Positions 33,905-44,722 of a stretch of 64,000 bases of DNA are shown here, piece after piece (position 1 is the first letter of the stretch; the number at the start of each line of letters is the position of its first letter). Location of the stretch: assembly GCA_934045075.1 (NCBI GenBank), contig OW203725.1, forward strand, positions 19,179,497 through 19,243,496. The letters are read 5' to 3'. The notes under the pieces were generated by a model, which did not search any database, was not told the origin of the DNA, and saw nothing but the letters and a program-made list of their open reading frames with translations. Origin of the DNA: Yponomeuta sedellus (taxonomy: Eukaryota; Arthropoda; Insecta; Lepidoptera; Yponomeutidae). The position numbers and the translations under genes are program-made.

Positions 33905-35470
33905 ATTTTTATACACCGCTTTCTACTAAACAGCGTCCAAGGACTGCTAAAAGCTCTGTAACTTCCTACAAATCTTCACCTTTGGCCACTGGCCATGCTG
34001 GTGAGTCCACGATAATCTCCTCGGGCTTCGAACACCAGTCATGGTAAATAGTCCGAATTCCTCAGCGGAAGGCGTATGCTGTTAATCGCTGGTTAACTAA
34101 CACCCACGTGAGGCGGCACTATTTGAAGCGGTGCGATCGCGGTGTGATACCGACATATCGACCACATCGCCATGACGCAGCTGTATCGCTGGTTCGAACA
34201 GTCCAAGCCGATCGAGTAACAGTTCGACTTATAATTGTCGGGTTATCAGGCAAGAACGTGAATAAAATCGAATATTCTTGGTCGGGAAAACATGGGATTG
34301 GTCGTTTGGAAGCTGTTTGGAAACTCCAAGGCAAATGGGGTAAAATGATAACCACCTACCATGCGGATTAAGTCGCTGTCTAACTATGTGAACTGTGCGG
34401 AGCGTTTTTTTCCACGAAGGTGCTATGAAGCTACCTGCTCGGCATTTCAGGAATCCGCACTGCGACCAATCATTACGCGGTTATTTATGGCCTTTCGTGA
34501 GAATTTTTAGGTGAGGCTCAACTACCCCGACTACTGGGAAATTGGCAAAAACTGTTTTTATAATGGGGCAGTAGGTAATGATAAGTGCCTGATAAGTACC
34601 TGTGTTTAGGTTTAGGAACTATTTTGATTTAGTATTTCTTAATGATTCGCGATACTCACACATAGTTACATATTAAACATACATAGTTACTATTATTTTG
34701 ATTTGTTATTATCTTTGAAGCTAAGATATTGAACCGTGTTTCGTCGTTATCACGAGAAATGTGCTGAACTGACATTGTCTAGCCAGATAGGCAGTGAATA
34801 ATGATGACGACGACCGAAACGAAAAAGGTAATGAGTAATAACGTTTTAGAGCGCGACCGAAAATTCCCATTTCGTTTAGAAATCAACGCGACAGGTAAAC
34901 AAATAGAACAAAAACTAGCATCTCTTCTCGGAACGTGGAGAGTCCTAGCCCATAAATCACGGTACTCTTGACAAATGGACTTTTTTCGTCGCTACAATTT
35001 TTTTCCCGCCACTCATTTATTAATAGGGCAGCGAGATATTTCGGAAAACCAATAAAATGTGCCCAGTCATATACCTGTCGGGCGGGGCAGACAGCGTGGC
35101 TTTGTTCCGCCGAATACTTTGTTTTTTTGCTCAAACCTTCAAGTCTCGCTCATGACCGGTTTCGTTAGACCATTATTATTGAGGGTTTGCGAGCAAATTG
35201 AAAATACCTACGAAGGTTAAATTGCAGACGATATGATTCTCTTTTGTTTTGGTTTTTAAGTTGTCCTTAATTTGTTTTTCCTGTTTAACAAAAATTAAGG
35301 AAAAAAAAAGTACTTACCTATAAAAAAAATGTAAAGACCACTACAACAAAAATTATTGTTAGTCTTGAAAAAAGGTTAATCAGATCTTACTTATTGCCCT
35401 CGTTTCTAACATAAGAAATACATCTCTCACAGATTTTTATCAATTTTACTAAGGAGCCGTTATCAGCGCA
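33905..35470. other. Intergenic, no gene seen
   Basis: An 87-codon frame at 34108-34371 has no recognisable domain and I do not call it. 34630-34690 holds the dispersed CGCGATACTCACACATAG repeat. Otherwise unique. Confidence 0.4.
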
Positions 35471-35893
35471 AGTTCACAAAGAACTTCATAGATGGCGCTT
35501 ATAGGCGTGCACACACAAGAGTACACAAGAAACCTACACGTTTAAAAACCTATTTAGAGGCTAAAATTCCACTCATGCCGGGATTCGAACAAGCGACCTC
35601 TGGCTATCCGTGTCAGCGCTCTTTCCAACTGAGCTAATGGGCGACTCACCGGCATCAGTGAAATTTCGAACCTCTTAATATTCTCTGTGTTACGAACGTA
35701 TTACGTAATAGGTTTTTAATTTAATATAAAGTTTTTAAAGTAATAGGTTTTTAAATTAATATAATAAAAAATAATAATATAGGTACACGTTTGTCAAATT
35801 TTGCTTAGAACAGATTAGGTAATTTTGACAGCCGCATTCCATTTCTTCTAAGGCCACGCCTCTAAGCGCCATCTATGAACTCCTTTGTGAACT
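35471..35893. mobile_element. MITE with 39-bp TIRs containing a nested SINE
   Basis: The 39-bp TIRs at 35471-35509 (AGTTCACAAAGAACTTCATA...) and 35855-35893 match at all but a few positions. It shares TTTTGACAGCCGCATTCC with the copy at 51832-52331. The tRNA-like SINE at 35544-35783 sits inside. Confidence 0.75.
35544..35783 (-). mobile_element. tRNA-like SINE (minus) nested in a MITE
   Basis: Probable target duplication TACACGTTT (35535-35543 and 35784-35792). Contains the inverted 3' half, tRNA-like part and 5' body up to GTATTACGTA, then repeats of TAATAGGTTTTTAA at the far end. Confidence 0.8.
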
Positions 35894-36188
35894 ATACATA
35901 TAGTAAAATTTCAATTGGTCTTAGTTTTAATTTCTTCCCCTTGTTACGTAAATATGTAATAAGAGTACAATTCCACCGAACTGCGATCCCCAACCCACAT
36001 GCCCAGCGTGGGGATTATGGCAATTACCCCCCTATGATAGCACAACGTGGCGCTCTTTAGGGGAGGGCTATGTCCAGCAGTGGACTGGTATAGCCTGACG
36101 ACGACGACTATACTATACTTAGTAAAATTTAAATTGGTCTTAGTTTTAATTTCTTCCCCTTGTTACGTAAATATGTAATACGAGTACA
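35891..36188 (+). mobile_element. Dispersed element with ~78-bp flanking direct repeats
   Basis: The core 35970-36107 (TTCCACCGAACTGCGATCCC ... TATGTCCAGCAGTGGACTGG, TATAGCCTGACGACGACG) is of the 22490-22780 family in opposite orientation. The flanks 35891-35969 and about 36108-36188 are almost identical (CTTAGTTTTAATTTCTTCCC, TTGTTACGTAAATATGTAAT). Confidence 0.75.
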
Positions 36189-36461
36189 TTAAAGGTGATC
36201 GATATCTCTCCCGCTGTCGCAATGGTATGAAGCTGTGCTAACTTTTGTGAATGGGTAGATTTTTTGTGTCGAAGTTTATGTCATGTCCACGCAGACAATG
36301 GACCCTTGGAAAGGTGTTTCGCTCGTGTGAAAGAGCACCCAATTCACTACACGCCTGCGGCCGTCTGGACCAAAAATAATTGTCATTTCCTGCGGCTGAA
36401 TGGCGACATAAAGGCCGAGAGTAAGACTTAAATTTTAAGTCGAAATTATAATAAATAACAT

Positions 36462-37257
36462 AACATTTACATACAGGCACATTGCTTCTGGCGCCACACT
36501 AGGATACCCTGTGTCGTAGGAACCAGAAACAGCGATATCACAAACATGTAAAGATCCAAGACCTGGGGTTTTTTTTGTCCCCTACCGGGGATTGAACCCG
36601 GGACCTCTCGCATGGTAGGCAGTTGCACGACCGCTGCGCCATAGAGGCCGTCACGATTTAAAGCACATTGCTGACCGTTTGTCGCAAAGTCGCCTTCCTG
36701 TGCCTCAATGTTATTCAGCTCTATTTTAAAAACCTATTTAGAGGCTAAAAATTTCACCCATGCCGGGATTCGAACCCGCAACCTCTGGCTATCCGTACCA
36801 GCGCTCTACCAATTGAGCGCTGGTACGGATAGCCAGAGGTTGCGGGTTCGAATCCCCGCATGGGTGAAATTTTTAGCCTCTAAATAGGTTTTTAAATTTG
36901 TTCCTTAGCACAGGTTAGTGCATTAAAAATAAAAATAGTGTAATCAGCTCTATTTGCTAATGTATAAATAAATGGTAATACAATTTGCTTTACAATGTCG
37001 TTCCAAAGGTCTAAGTCGCGTTTAATTGAGCATCTTTCGCGAAAAAGATCGAATCGCGAGAGGCGCCGATTTAAGTGGCACGTGTCGCGGTGTCAGCGTC
37101 GCTTTATAACTTTAATACCTACCTGTTAATAGTGGTTATACTTTATTAATAATTAATTTGTGTGTAATAAGCACATATTCAATTTCTCCTGAATTCTACT
37201 AGACTATCTAAATTACCATGAAGGTATGTAACCTTCATGTGATGACGTCATTATAAA
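36462..37257. repeat. Paralogous segment, copy A
   Basis: Aligns by eye with 44060-44685. It starts with a minus-strand family-2 SINE (36462-36655), then GTTTGTCGCAAAGTCGCC, TCGAATCGCGAGAGGCGCC and GTGTCAGCGTCGCTTTATAA, ending ATGTGATGACGTCATTATAA. Copy A additionally carries the foldback SINE at 36727-36943. Confidence 0.8.
36727..36943. mobile_element. Near-perfect palindromic tRNA-like SINE
   Basis: Target duplication TCAGCTCTATTT (36715-36726 and 36944-36955). The left arm is the inverted 3' half; the right arm is the forward 3' half plus the full tail (TTAGTGCATTAAAAATAAAA). They meet at CAGCGCTCTACCAATTGAGCGCTGG. The paralogue at 44360-44390 lacks the insert. Confidence 0.9.
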
Positions 37258-37639
37258 CAAACAAAGGGAGGCGCCATCTTAGCTTGTCCTGTTGTTTGGT
37301 GCGAACTGCGAAAGGACGAGGCAGTAGTTTTGTAGAGTAAATTACTCGAGTATATATTTTGGCATCTTCTGCGAATTATTCGATATATGTATGATATGAT
37401 AACTAATCGACAGTGACAAGTTTGAATATAAATGAGTATGCCTTTAAGAATTTCAATTAATAGGGACCTCTGCGATTTCCATAGCCAAACATATTTAAAT
37501 ACAGCTAAGCCTTTTACACTCAGGTTTACCAATGATATACAAATGTGATTAGTTATTAGATGCTAATCATTCATAGGATATCTAGGATGAATCAAGAAGT
37601 TGGTACCTAAGTGCAGTATAGTCATATTAATCACAACTG
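37258..37639. other. Intergenic, nothing recognised
   Basis: No frame of note and no repeat matched. Confidence 0.35.
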
Positions 37640-38010
37640 TACCACTATATCTCGAGAGCCCCAGGTTCGATCCCGAGTGCGGGCGTGTACCAATGACTTT
37701 GTTTATTTTCAAAGTTACGTACATTTGCGAATTCGTAGTCGCAATACCACACGCTGACGGTGCAGGAAAACATAGTGAGGAAACCCGCGGCTTGGTTCGC
37801 GGGTTTCCTCACAGGAAAGACTAGTCAATACGCTCCGCACATATTGACTAGTCTTTCCTGTGGGCTAGGCCGACTAAGCTGTCAGGATGGTATAGGTGCT
37901 GGGCAAGCCTACACCATCTATAAAACCATGTCCCAGGCACTACATCTTCGGAGTGGTCCCTTCACCCATCTAGTGTGAGTGAAGATACCACTGGACGCTG
38001 TATAAATCAT
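37640..38010 (+). repeat. SINE family 4 fragment joined to a LINE-end fragment through two hairpins
   Basis: 37640-37790 is SINE family 4 (GGTTCGATCCCGAGTGCGGG, ACCAATGACTTTGTTTATTT, AACATAGTGAGGAAACCC). 37862-38010 matches 11380-11450 and 60874-60990 (CTAAGCTGTCAGGATGGTAT, GTCCCAGGCACTACATCTTC). Between them are perfect hairpins 37775-37812 (15-bp stem) and 37810-37862 (21-bp stem). Confidence 0.75.
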
Positions 38011-38050
38011 CTCATTAAGTAGATGCAAAAAGGCCAATATTATTATTACC

Positions 38051-38136
38051 GGAATTTTAGGTGGGATATGGAACTAGGTGCATGCTAAATAATAGTCTTT
38101 AGCATGCACCTAGTTCCATATCCCACCTAAAATTCC
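38051..38136. other. Perfect 39-bp inverted repeat
   Basis: The arms 38051-38089 and 38098-38136 are exact reverse complements (GGAATTTTAGGTGGGATATG at the outside), with an 8-nt spacer TAATAGTC. It is not part of any repeat family seen here. It could be a hairpin RNA locus or the scar of a snap-back event. Confidence 0.9.
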
Positions 38137-38268
38137 AACCGCTCTATCAGGTACATCGTAACAAAGCCAGTCTTATCACGAAGACCTATAGTTAACGAAA
38201 AATCCTTTAAAGAATTTGGGCGGGTTCTCGAAGTTTTAAAACTTTACACGTAGTGCAAACTATACAAT

Positions 38269-38500
38269 ATAGTCTGTTAGCTTTTAGAATATACCTCGGC
38301 TACTATCGGATAGAATCGGATATATTAGTGTAAAAAAAATATCGGAACTAGTTATGACACTTAATTTCGAAATCGGAACTAATATGACACTTAATTTCGA
38401 AATCAGAAATCGATCATCAGTACAAAAACCGGCGAAAATTAGCGAAAACCGAAGCCTACTCTAGAGCCCGAGGTACATTCTAAAAGCTAACAGACTACCT
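38269..38500. mobile_element. TIR element (MITE)
   Basis: TAGTCTGTTAGCTTTTAGAA and CTAAAAGCTAACAGACTA ends are inverted. CTATACAATA occurs on both sides (38261-38270 and about 38499-38508), a possible target duplication. The inner ATCGGAACTA..TTTCGAA segment is duplicated in tandem (38340-38405). Confidence 0.75.
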
Positions 38501-38511
38501 ATACAATACAT

Positions 38512-39011
38512 GATGTAATTAAAACTGTTTCTATACGGATTTATGCTCGTTTATTACATTTTTACAATTTTCCGACGTTTCGGCACTTTTACAGGTGCCG
38601 TGGTCTCGGATGACTGAGGTGGTAGGCGTCATTTTGAAAGCATTCACTGTTAGTTTACTACCCTCGGCAAAAATTACAAAAGTTAATTATGAAGTTACGT
38701 TCCAAATAGGTAAATCAATTATTTTATATAAAGTCAACAATATTGATTATTAGTAATTGAAGTTAAAAATTTAATTTATAAAACCAATTATTTTACATGA
38801 ACTAAAAATATTGATTATTAATTGAAATTAAAATTAACTCTACAGTCACACTTTTAGCAAGGGGGTCTCATGCACTTAAGCACTGGTTCCCATGCTGCCG
38901 GTATATTCCAACCACGATCTCTATTCAAATTTGGATGCCGGCGGATCTCAGAAACAGATAGAAACAGTTTTAATTATGTCTAGTGCTCGTGTTAACCTTA
39001 GAAAATACAAA
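38512..39011. mobile_element. Element with CCGACGTTTCGGCAC core
   Basis: Flanked by TACAATACAT (38502-38511 and 39012-39021). Starts TTAAAACTGTTTCTATACGG and ends GCTCGTGTTAACCTTAGAAA ATACAA like 20662-20909. It contains GTGCCGTGGTCTCGGATGAC. Internally 38740-38860 has a loose duplication (CAATATTGATTATTAGTAAT). Confidence 0.7.
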
Positions 39012-39145
39012 TACAATACATAATGTGTAAGGGAGAGTCGAAGTAATTGTTTTGTGCGTGACATATTATTGTGCTTTATTGGCGCTTATGGCTGCGACTG
39101 TTTTAAACGGCACCCGAACGACATTTATTGACATTATATAGTCAC

Positions 39146-39664
39146 TATACTATTTTTATAATGCACTAACCCGTGCTAAGGACAAATTCAAAAACCTATT
39201 TAGAGGCTAAAAATTTCACCCATGCCGGGATTCGAACCCGCAACCTCTGGCTATCCGTGCCAGCGCTCTACCAATTGAGCCAATGGGCGACTCACCGGCA
39301 TCAGTGAAATTTCGAACCTCTTTACACTATTCTCTGTATTACGTACAGGCAGCGACATCTAGCTTAAGCAAATTGCATCACTTACAGCCCCGACTATCTA
39401 GTTTGCAGTTAGGTTTTACATCGGAACGATATCACTGTACCCACATGATTATACTATTTTTATTTTTAATGCACTAACCCGTGCTAAGGACAAATTTAAA
39501 AACCTATTTAGAGGCTAAAAACTTCACCCATGCCGGGATTCGAAACCGCAACCTCTGGCTATCCGTGCCAGATAGTGCACGTGCTATCCTGGCACGGATA
39601 GCCAGAGGTTGCGGGTTCGAATCCCGGCATGGGTGAAATTTTTAGCCTCTAAATAGGTTTTTAA
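39146..39664. mobile_element. tRNA-like SINE: head-to-tail dimer plus foldback
   Basis: Target duplication ATTATATAGTCAC (39133-39145 and 39665-39677). A complete minus-orientation unit (39146-39446) is joined end to end with the tail of a second minus-orientation unit (39447-39570). This turns back at CCAGATAGTGCACGTGCTATCCTGG into a forward 3' half (39575-39664). All parts lie within one target duplication, so they entered together. Confidence 0.9.
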
Positions 39665-39677
39665 ATTATATAGTCAC

Positions 39678-40683
39678 ATTATGGTAATTGCATTGATGAT
39701 ACTGGCACGATTTGTGCGTGAGTTGGTGAAGTTATTTAGTGAGAATCGTTACCGTTAATGTCGTTCCTCGAATCCCTTCAAGGAAGTATAAATACCGAAT
39801 TACTTTTACCTGAACTACTTGTACGGTGTAAGTTACTAGAACTTAATATAAAGGAATTTGCAAACACGACATTGTTTGCATTGGTAGTGTGGACTGTGGT
39901 TGCTGATAAAATAGGAACACAAGATGTGAATGATAAACTTTAATAAGAACAACTTGGTTACACAGAACCGCGCGATGCAGCCGCGCAAACGAACATTGAA
40001 AGAAGAAAAAATAACAAAACATAAAAAATGTTGCCATCTTCAAAAAAAAAAACCTTAAAAATTACAAACTAGGGAGCACGTCACTAACAGGTAGTGTTGG
40101 GAATTAAGGTTAATGCATATCACAAAATATAAAAATACAAATAATTTTTATTTCTCCATCCACATATTAGTAACAAATAGCAGTGGTACAACTTGGTTCA
40201 CTAGAAGTGATTCGTGAACAGATTGGGTCCTAAATTAGATCAGAGATCTGTATTTTAGGGTGCGAGGCCACCCAAAAAACTTGGAAAACAAAGTTTGAAT
40301 GAGGTATTTGTTGGCTAGCAAGTAAAACACTGCATTCGGTTCAAAGGCCGGTTTATTACTGACTGCCCGCATTGGCGGCGCGATATACTTCAATGAAACG
40401 TACTGTAGCCACTAAGTCAGCAAAAATTAAAAATGATTAAACACAATAAACCAAAAATGGGTACTCATATTCATATCAGCCCTATATAAGACTAGGTCTT
40501 CAGGGATTTGGTTTGAGCTACTGAGTGTGCGTGTCTGTGTACGTGTGTGTGTGTATGTGTGTGTTAAGTTAAAATAAGTTTATTTGTTTCACCTTATATT
40601 TTGTTACATCTAAAATGTATAGAGTTTGCCAGATCTATAAAATTATAAAATCGCTGTGCAAATGAGGCTATTGCAGTTTCAGC
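39678..40683. other. Intergenic; GT-rich run at 40523-40566
   Basis: A 61-codon frame at 39758-39943 looks protein-like but matches nothing I know. The GTGTGTGCGTG.. run is a simple repeat. No gene is called. Confidence 0.4.
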
Positions 40684-40826
40684 TTCGCAATCTGTGTAGA
40701 ATCTTCTGCCACAGATTGCGAATAGCCAGAGGTCGCGGGTTCGAATCCCGGCATGGTTGGAATTTTTAGCCTCTAAATAGGTTTTTAAAATTGTCCTTAG
40801 CACGGGTTAGTGCATTAAAAAGAATA
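40684..40826 (+). mobile_element. tRNA-like SINE 3' half with a hairpin at its 5' junction
   Basis: The forward 3' half (40723-40826) from ATAGCCAGAGGTCGCGGG to TTAGTGCATTAAAAAGAATA. Directly before it is a perfect 13-bp stem, TTCGCAATCTGTG / CACAGATTGCGAA (40684-40696 and 40710-40722). No target duplication was found. Confidence 0.75.
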
Positions 40827-42256
40827 TAATCTATTTCTAAGGCAAAGAGCGTGGTTATCCTAAGATACTTTTCATTAATTGGAATCTTTATTATCTCATT
40901 GCTACAGTACGTTTTGTATGAAAATGATTCGAAAGGACGCTGCGTCTTTTCCGAGTCCTCTTCGTCCCACGTCCGTCCTATATGCCCCAAGCCTTCGAAT
41001 ACTTTGAGTGACATGCACGCGACCACCCCCGACTTCGCGCGCGAGAGGCGTCGACACAAAACGCTGTACCTTGGAACGTTTCCGACGGTTTCCGCGTCTC
41101 CGGCACTCGGGGCCGAACAAATAATAACCGATGTCACCTGTCGACCGCCTCAAATGGAACGAGGAGAGTAATCACGGAGCAAATGAGAAGTTTTGGGTCA
41201 CGAAACGCGGGGCAACTTTCTTGGGGGCCGTTCGGGAATGATGCTCGACGCCGATGCTGGTCTTAGCAGCTATTGTGAAAGTGTATATGAACCAGTTAAA
41301 GCGTAGGAAAAAAGAAGAAAAAATTTCATCAGAATCATCTGCCAACAACCAGTCAGGCAGAAACTACTTCAACCAAAGAATCAGCAGAGACGAGGCGAGA
41401 TCCGAAGCATAGTAAAAGCGCTGGCTAGGCGTACTGTAAAAGATACCTACCCAATTTTTTCTTTGTACAGTTAGTGTACCTATATCAGACATCGATGTAC
41501 CTCGGTTTCTCCTACCCGCGTCACACGTTATCCACGGCCTCGCCCGGATAATATCGTGTGTGAAGTGCGACACGGGACGGCAAAAACTAGGTGCCTCGAT
41601 ATTTAGTAGGTACTAGTGTACTAGTAGATCGCTAATCGTCCAATGATGTCCTCCTCATTGTGCTCCGACAACGGCGTCCCCATAAGTTGTGGGACTTCGG
41701 CGCATATGTGGCTCGCATCGCAACACTTGGTTTTGAATGTCCGAATCCAACGACCGCTGTACTCGTATAGTTCGCAAATATCGTTGTACGTGTATGTGAA
41801 AGTGGATTTTCGAAGAGCTTTGCATAGTTACACATTGGGTAGTTATACTTATAAAGACTAGATTAAAACATACCTATATATGTTGGGGATGTGTCTGTCA
41901 CAAGTGTCACTCAATCAGTCAGGTTTTACTGAAGAACCACATAAAAGTAGACAATTAGACATAAACGAGTCACAGGAGCTAGTTTAAAAGCAAATGAAGG
42001 CTACCTCACTATCTATTGACTACGCTCTTGACTCACACATTTACTAATAAGATTCGAGGAATTCAGTTACGCCTAGAGAGACCAAATGAAACATTGTTCT
42101 ACGATGAGGTCATCATACTTTTTTGTTGTTTAGCCTCTATATCTCCCCCACGACATTGTCATGAGAACACCCAGAAGTTACTAGATACAGATAACAATTG
42201 ATGACCAGTGTGTAGTGAAAGTTTAGGAAGGTTCATGTATAGTTAATTGTGCAAAT
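40827..42256. other. Intergenic, no gene seen
   Basis: Repeat-poor. GC-richer segments at 40930-41260 (GTCCTTTTCCG..., CGCGAGAGGCGTCGAC) have short frames on both strands with no recognisable domain. Confidence 0.4.
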
Positions 42257-42270
42257 ATTTATAATAATAT

Positions 42271-42458
42271 ACTATTTTTTTATTTTTAATGCACTAACCC
42301 GTGCTAAGGACAAATTTAAAAACCTATTTAGAGGCTAAAAACTTCACCCATGCCGGGATTCGAACCCGCAACCTCTGGCTATCCGTGCCTGATAGCCAGA
42401 GGTTGCGGGTTCGAATCCCGGAATGGGTGAAGTTTTTAGCCTCTAAATAGGTTTTTAA
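42271..42458. mobile_element. Near-perfect palindromic tRNA-like SINE
   Basis: Target duplication ATTTATAATAATAT (42257-42270 and 42459-42472). The left arm is the inverted full tail and tRNA-like 3' half; the right arm is the forward half ending AAATAGGTTTTTAA. The turn is at CTATCCGTGCCTGATAG. Confidence 0.9.
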
Positions 42459-42495
42459 ATTTATAATAATATGTTATCACACAAAAATAGGTTCA

Positions 42496-43800
42496 AAGAC
42501 ATTTATTTCTCATAAAGAACTTACAGTTCACTTAATTAATGAGAAAAAAAAAAAAAACTTAAAATTAGCTTATATTATACGGCATGCATTAAAGTAGCAT
42601 CAATCTTAATTATAAATTTAAGACATGTAGCTTTAGTTTATTTTTAAAAGCATTCATATTTTCTGTATCCTTTACATCAGGTGGCAAGTTATTATACAGT
42701 TTGACACCTTCATACATGACATTTCTTTTACCATATTCAGTTCGTGGTGTTCTTAGTTTAAGTTTATTTTTGCATTTGCTTCTTAAGCTATATTGCGGTG
42801 ATTTGACTCGACTTATTTCTATATTAGTGTGTATGTCTTTTTTGAGTATTTTTTTTATAAGTATGCATGTTTTATATAGATATAGTTGACGGATATTAAG
42901 TAGTTTTGTCTTTTCGTATAAAGTTTTTGTTGGGGTGTCATATTTGTAGTTGAATAGGATTTTGATGACTTTATTTTGTGACCTCTGCAATTCCTTTAAA
43001 TGCGTTTTACTAGCTGTGCCCCAGACTTCTATAAGATACTCAAGGTGTGATTTTACTAATGCATTATAGATAAGAGTGCGTAGAGTATAGGGAACATAGC
43101 GAACCATCTTGTGTAAGGCTCCTGTTAAAGGTACTATTTTTGATTTGACATGTTTTATATGACCTTTCCAAGTCAGTTTATCATCAAGAATCAGTCCTAA
43201 GTATTTTTCTTCTTTGGATCTATGGATTCTATCGTTGTCTATCGTAAGGTGTTGATAGTCCGGCAGTTTTTTATTTTTTGCAGCAAATATCATGTATGAT
43301 GTCTTTTGTGTGTTTATAGTTAACAAGTTATATTTGAACCATGAACTAAGTAAATTAAGATCATCTTGTGCAGTGGCAGTTACGTCTAAAAGGCAACGCC
43401 CAAAGTAAAAAAGGCATGTATCATCAGCGTAAAGTGTTACGTCCCCGTGGAGATTGATATTACTTATGTTGTTTACGTAAACTAAAAAAAACAATGGTCC
43501 TAAAATTGAGCCTTGTGGGATACCGTACGTTACAGTTTTAGGATTACTTTTATATTGACCTATTTTTACTATTTGTTGTCTGTTTTCCATGTAGGATTCA
43601 AGCATTTTAAGGGCAGAACCAGTAATTCCAGTGCTAGCAAGTTTCTGTAATAGAATGGAGTGGCTGACGGTATCGAAAGCCTTTTTTAGATCAATGAAAA
43701 CACCGAGTGCAATTTTTTTTTCATCAATGTTATTCTTTAATGAAAAATCTTTTTTTATAACGAATATTTTTACACCTGGACTAATATGAGAGATAGACAA
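42496..43800 (-). pseudogene. 5'-truncated CR1/Jockey-like LINE reverse transcriptase
   Basis: A 396-codon frame (42610-43800) is intact from within the RT domain to the stop: FIDLKKAFDTVSHSIL at 35-50, YGIPQGSILGPLFFLV at 92-107, YADD at 124-127 (catalytic), KYLGLILDDKLTW, and the C-terminal YNNLPPDVKDTENMNAFKNK. The fingers region and any endonuclease are missing, so it is 5'-truncated and inactive. The minus-strand 3' UTR has AATAAA (42502-42507) next to GTCTTTGAAC, probably the element end. The clade is set by motif style only; Jockey or CR1/L2 are both possible. Confidence 0.8.
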
Positions 43801-44059
43801 TGCAGTTTCCAGGTACCGACTAGCGATAATCGTCCAATATTTGTAATAAGGTTCGTATTAATAAAATGTTCTAACGAGAGCGATGCCACAACTAAGATCG
43901 CTTTATACGACCTAAAGAGAACATCACTTTTGCTAAAGATTGCTCTAGTATATAATAATAGTTCTAATCGCTTGATAAGTACCTATTCGTCTGATCCGAA
44001 GACAGCGGATAACATTTTGGTCCCGAAGACAGTGCATAACATTCTCGTCCTTCTCGGCA
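43801..44059. other. Intergenic, nothing recognised
   Basis: A short repeated phrase (GAAGACAGCGGATAACATTTT, GAAGACAGTGCATAACATTCT) at 43998-44044. No gene. Confidence 0.4.
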
Positions 44060-44685
44060 CATATATTACTTCTGGCCCCACAATAGGATACCCTGTGTCG
44101 TGGGAACCAGATACAACGACATCACAAATATAGAAACTTCCAAAACCTGGGTTTTTTTTTGTCCCCAGCCGGGGTTCGAACTCGGGACCTCTTGCGTGGT
44201 AGGCAGATGCACTACCGTTGTGCCACAGAGGCCGTCATAACGTTAAGCAAATTGCTTATCGTTGTTTTTAATTGAAAATATAATTTTAAGCAAATAGCTG
44301 ATCGTTTGTCGCGAAGTCGCCTTTCTGAGACTTAATGTTATTCGCTAATCTACTTGCAAATCTAATACTCTATTTGTTAATGTATAAATTAATGGTAATC
44401 CAATTGCTCTAATGTCGTTCCAATGGTCTAAGTCGCGCTTAAGTGGGTATCTTTCGCGAAGAAGATCGAATCGCGAGAGGCGCCGATTTAAGTTGCACGT
44501 GTCACGGTGTCAGCATCGCTTTATAACTTAAATGGCTACCTATTAATAGTGGTAAAACTTTATTAATAATAAACTTGTATGTAGTAAGCACATACTCAAT
44601 TTCTGTTGAATTTTACTAGACCACTTAATAGACTACCAAATTAACATGAAGGTGTGAAATCTTCATGTGATGACGTCATTATAAA
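44060..44685. repeat. Paralogous segment, copy B
   Basis: Counterpart of 36462-37257: a minus-strand family-2 SINE (44066-44238), then the shared unique part (TCGAATCGCGAGAGGCGCC, ATGTGATGACGTCATTATAA). It lacks the foldback SINE and so shows the uninterrupted site. A further SINE-2 head scrap (CAGATGCGTTACCGCTACGC) abuts at 44686-44722. Confidence 0.8.
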
Positions 44686-44722
44686 AGGCAGATGCGTTAC
44701 CGCTACGCCCGCAGAGGTCATC

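Noticed and set aside
34108..34371. 87-codon frame
   Set aside because: Arg/Val/His-rich with no motif; an opposite-strand frame of similar length overlaps, and no start or splice context supports it.
39758..39943. 61-codon protein-like frame
   Set aside because: Plausible amino-acid composition, but no recognised family, no flanking exon evidence and short; chance cannot be excluded.
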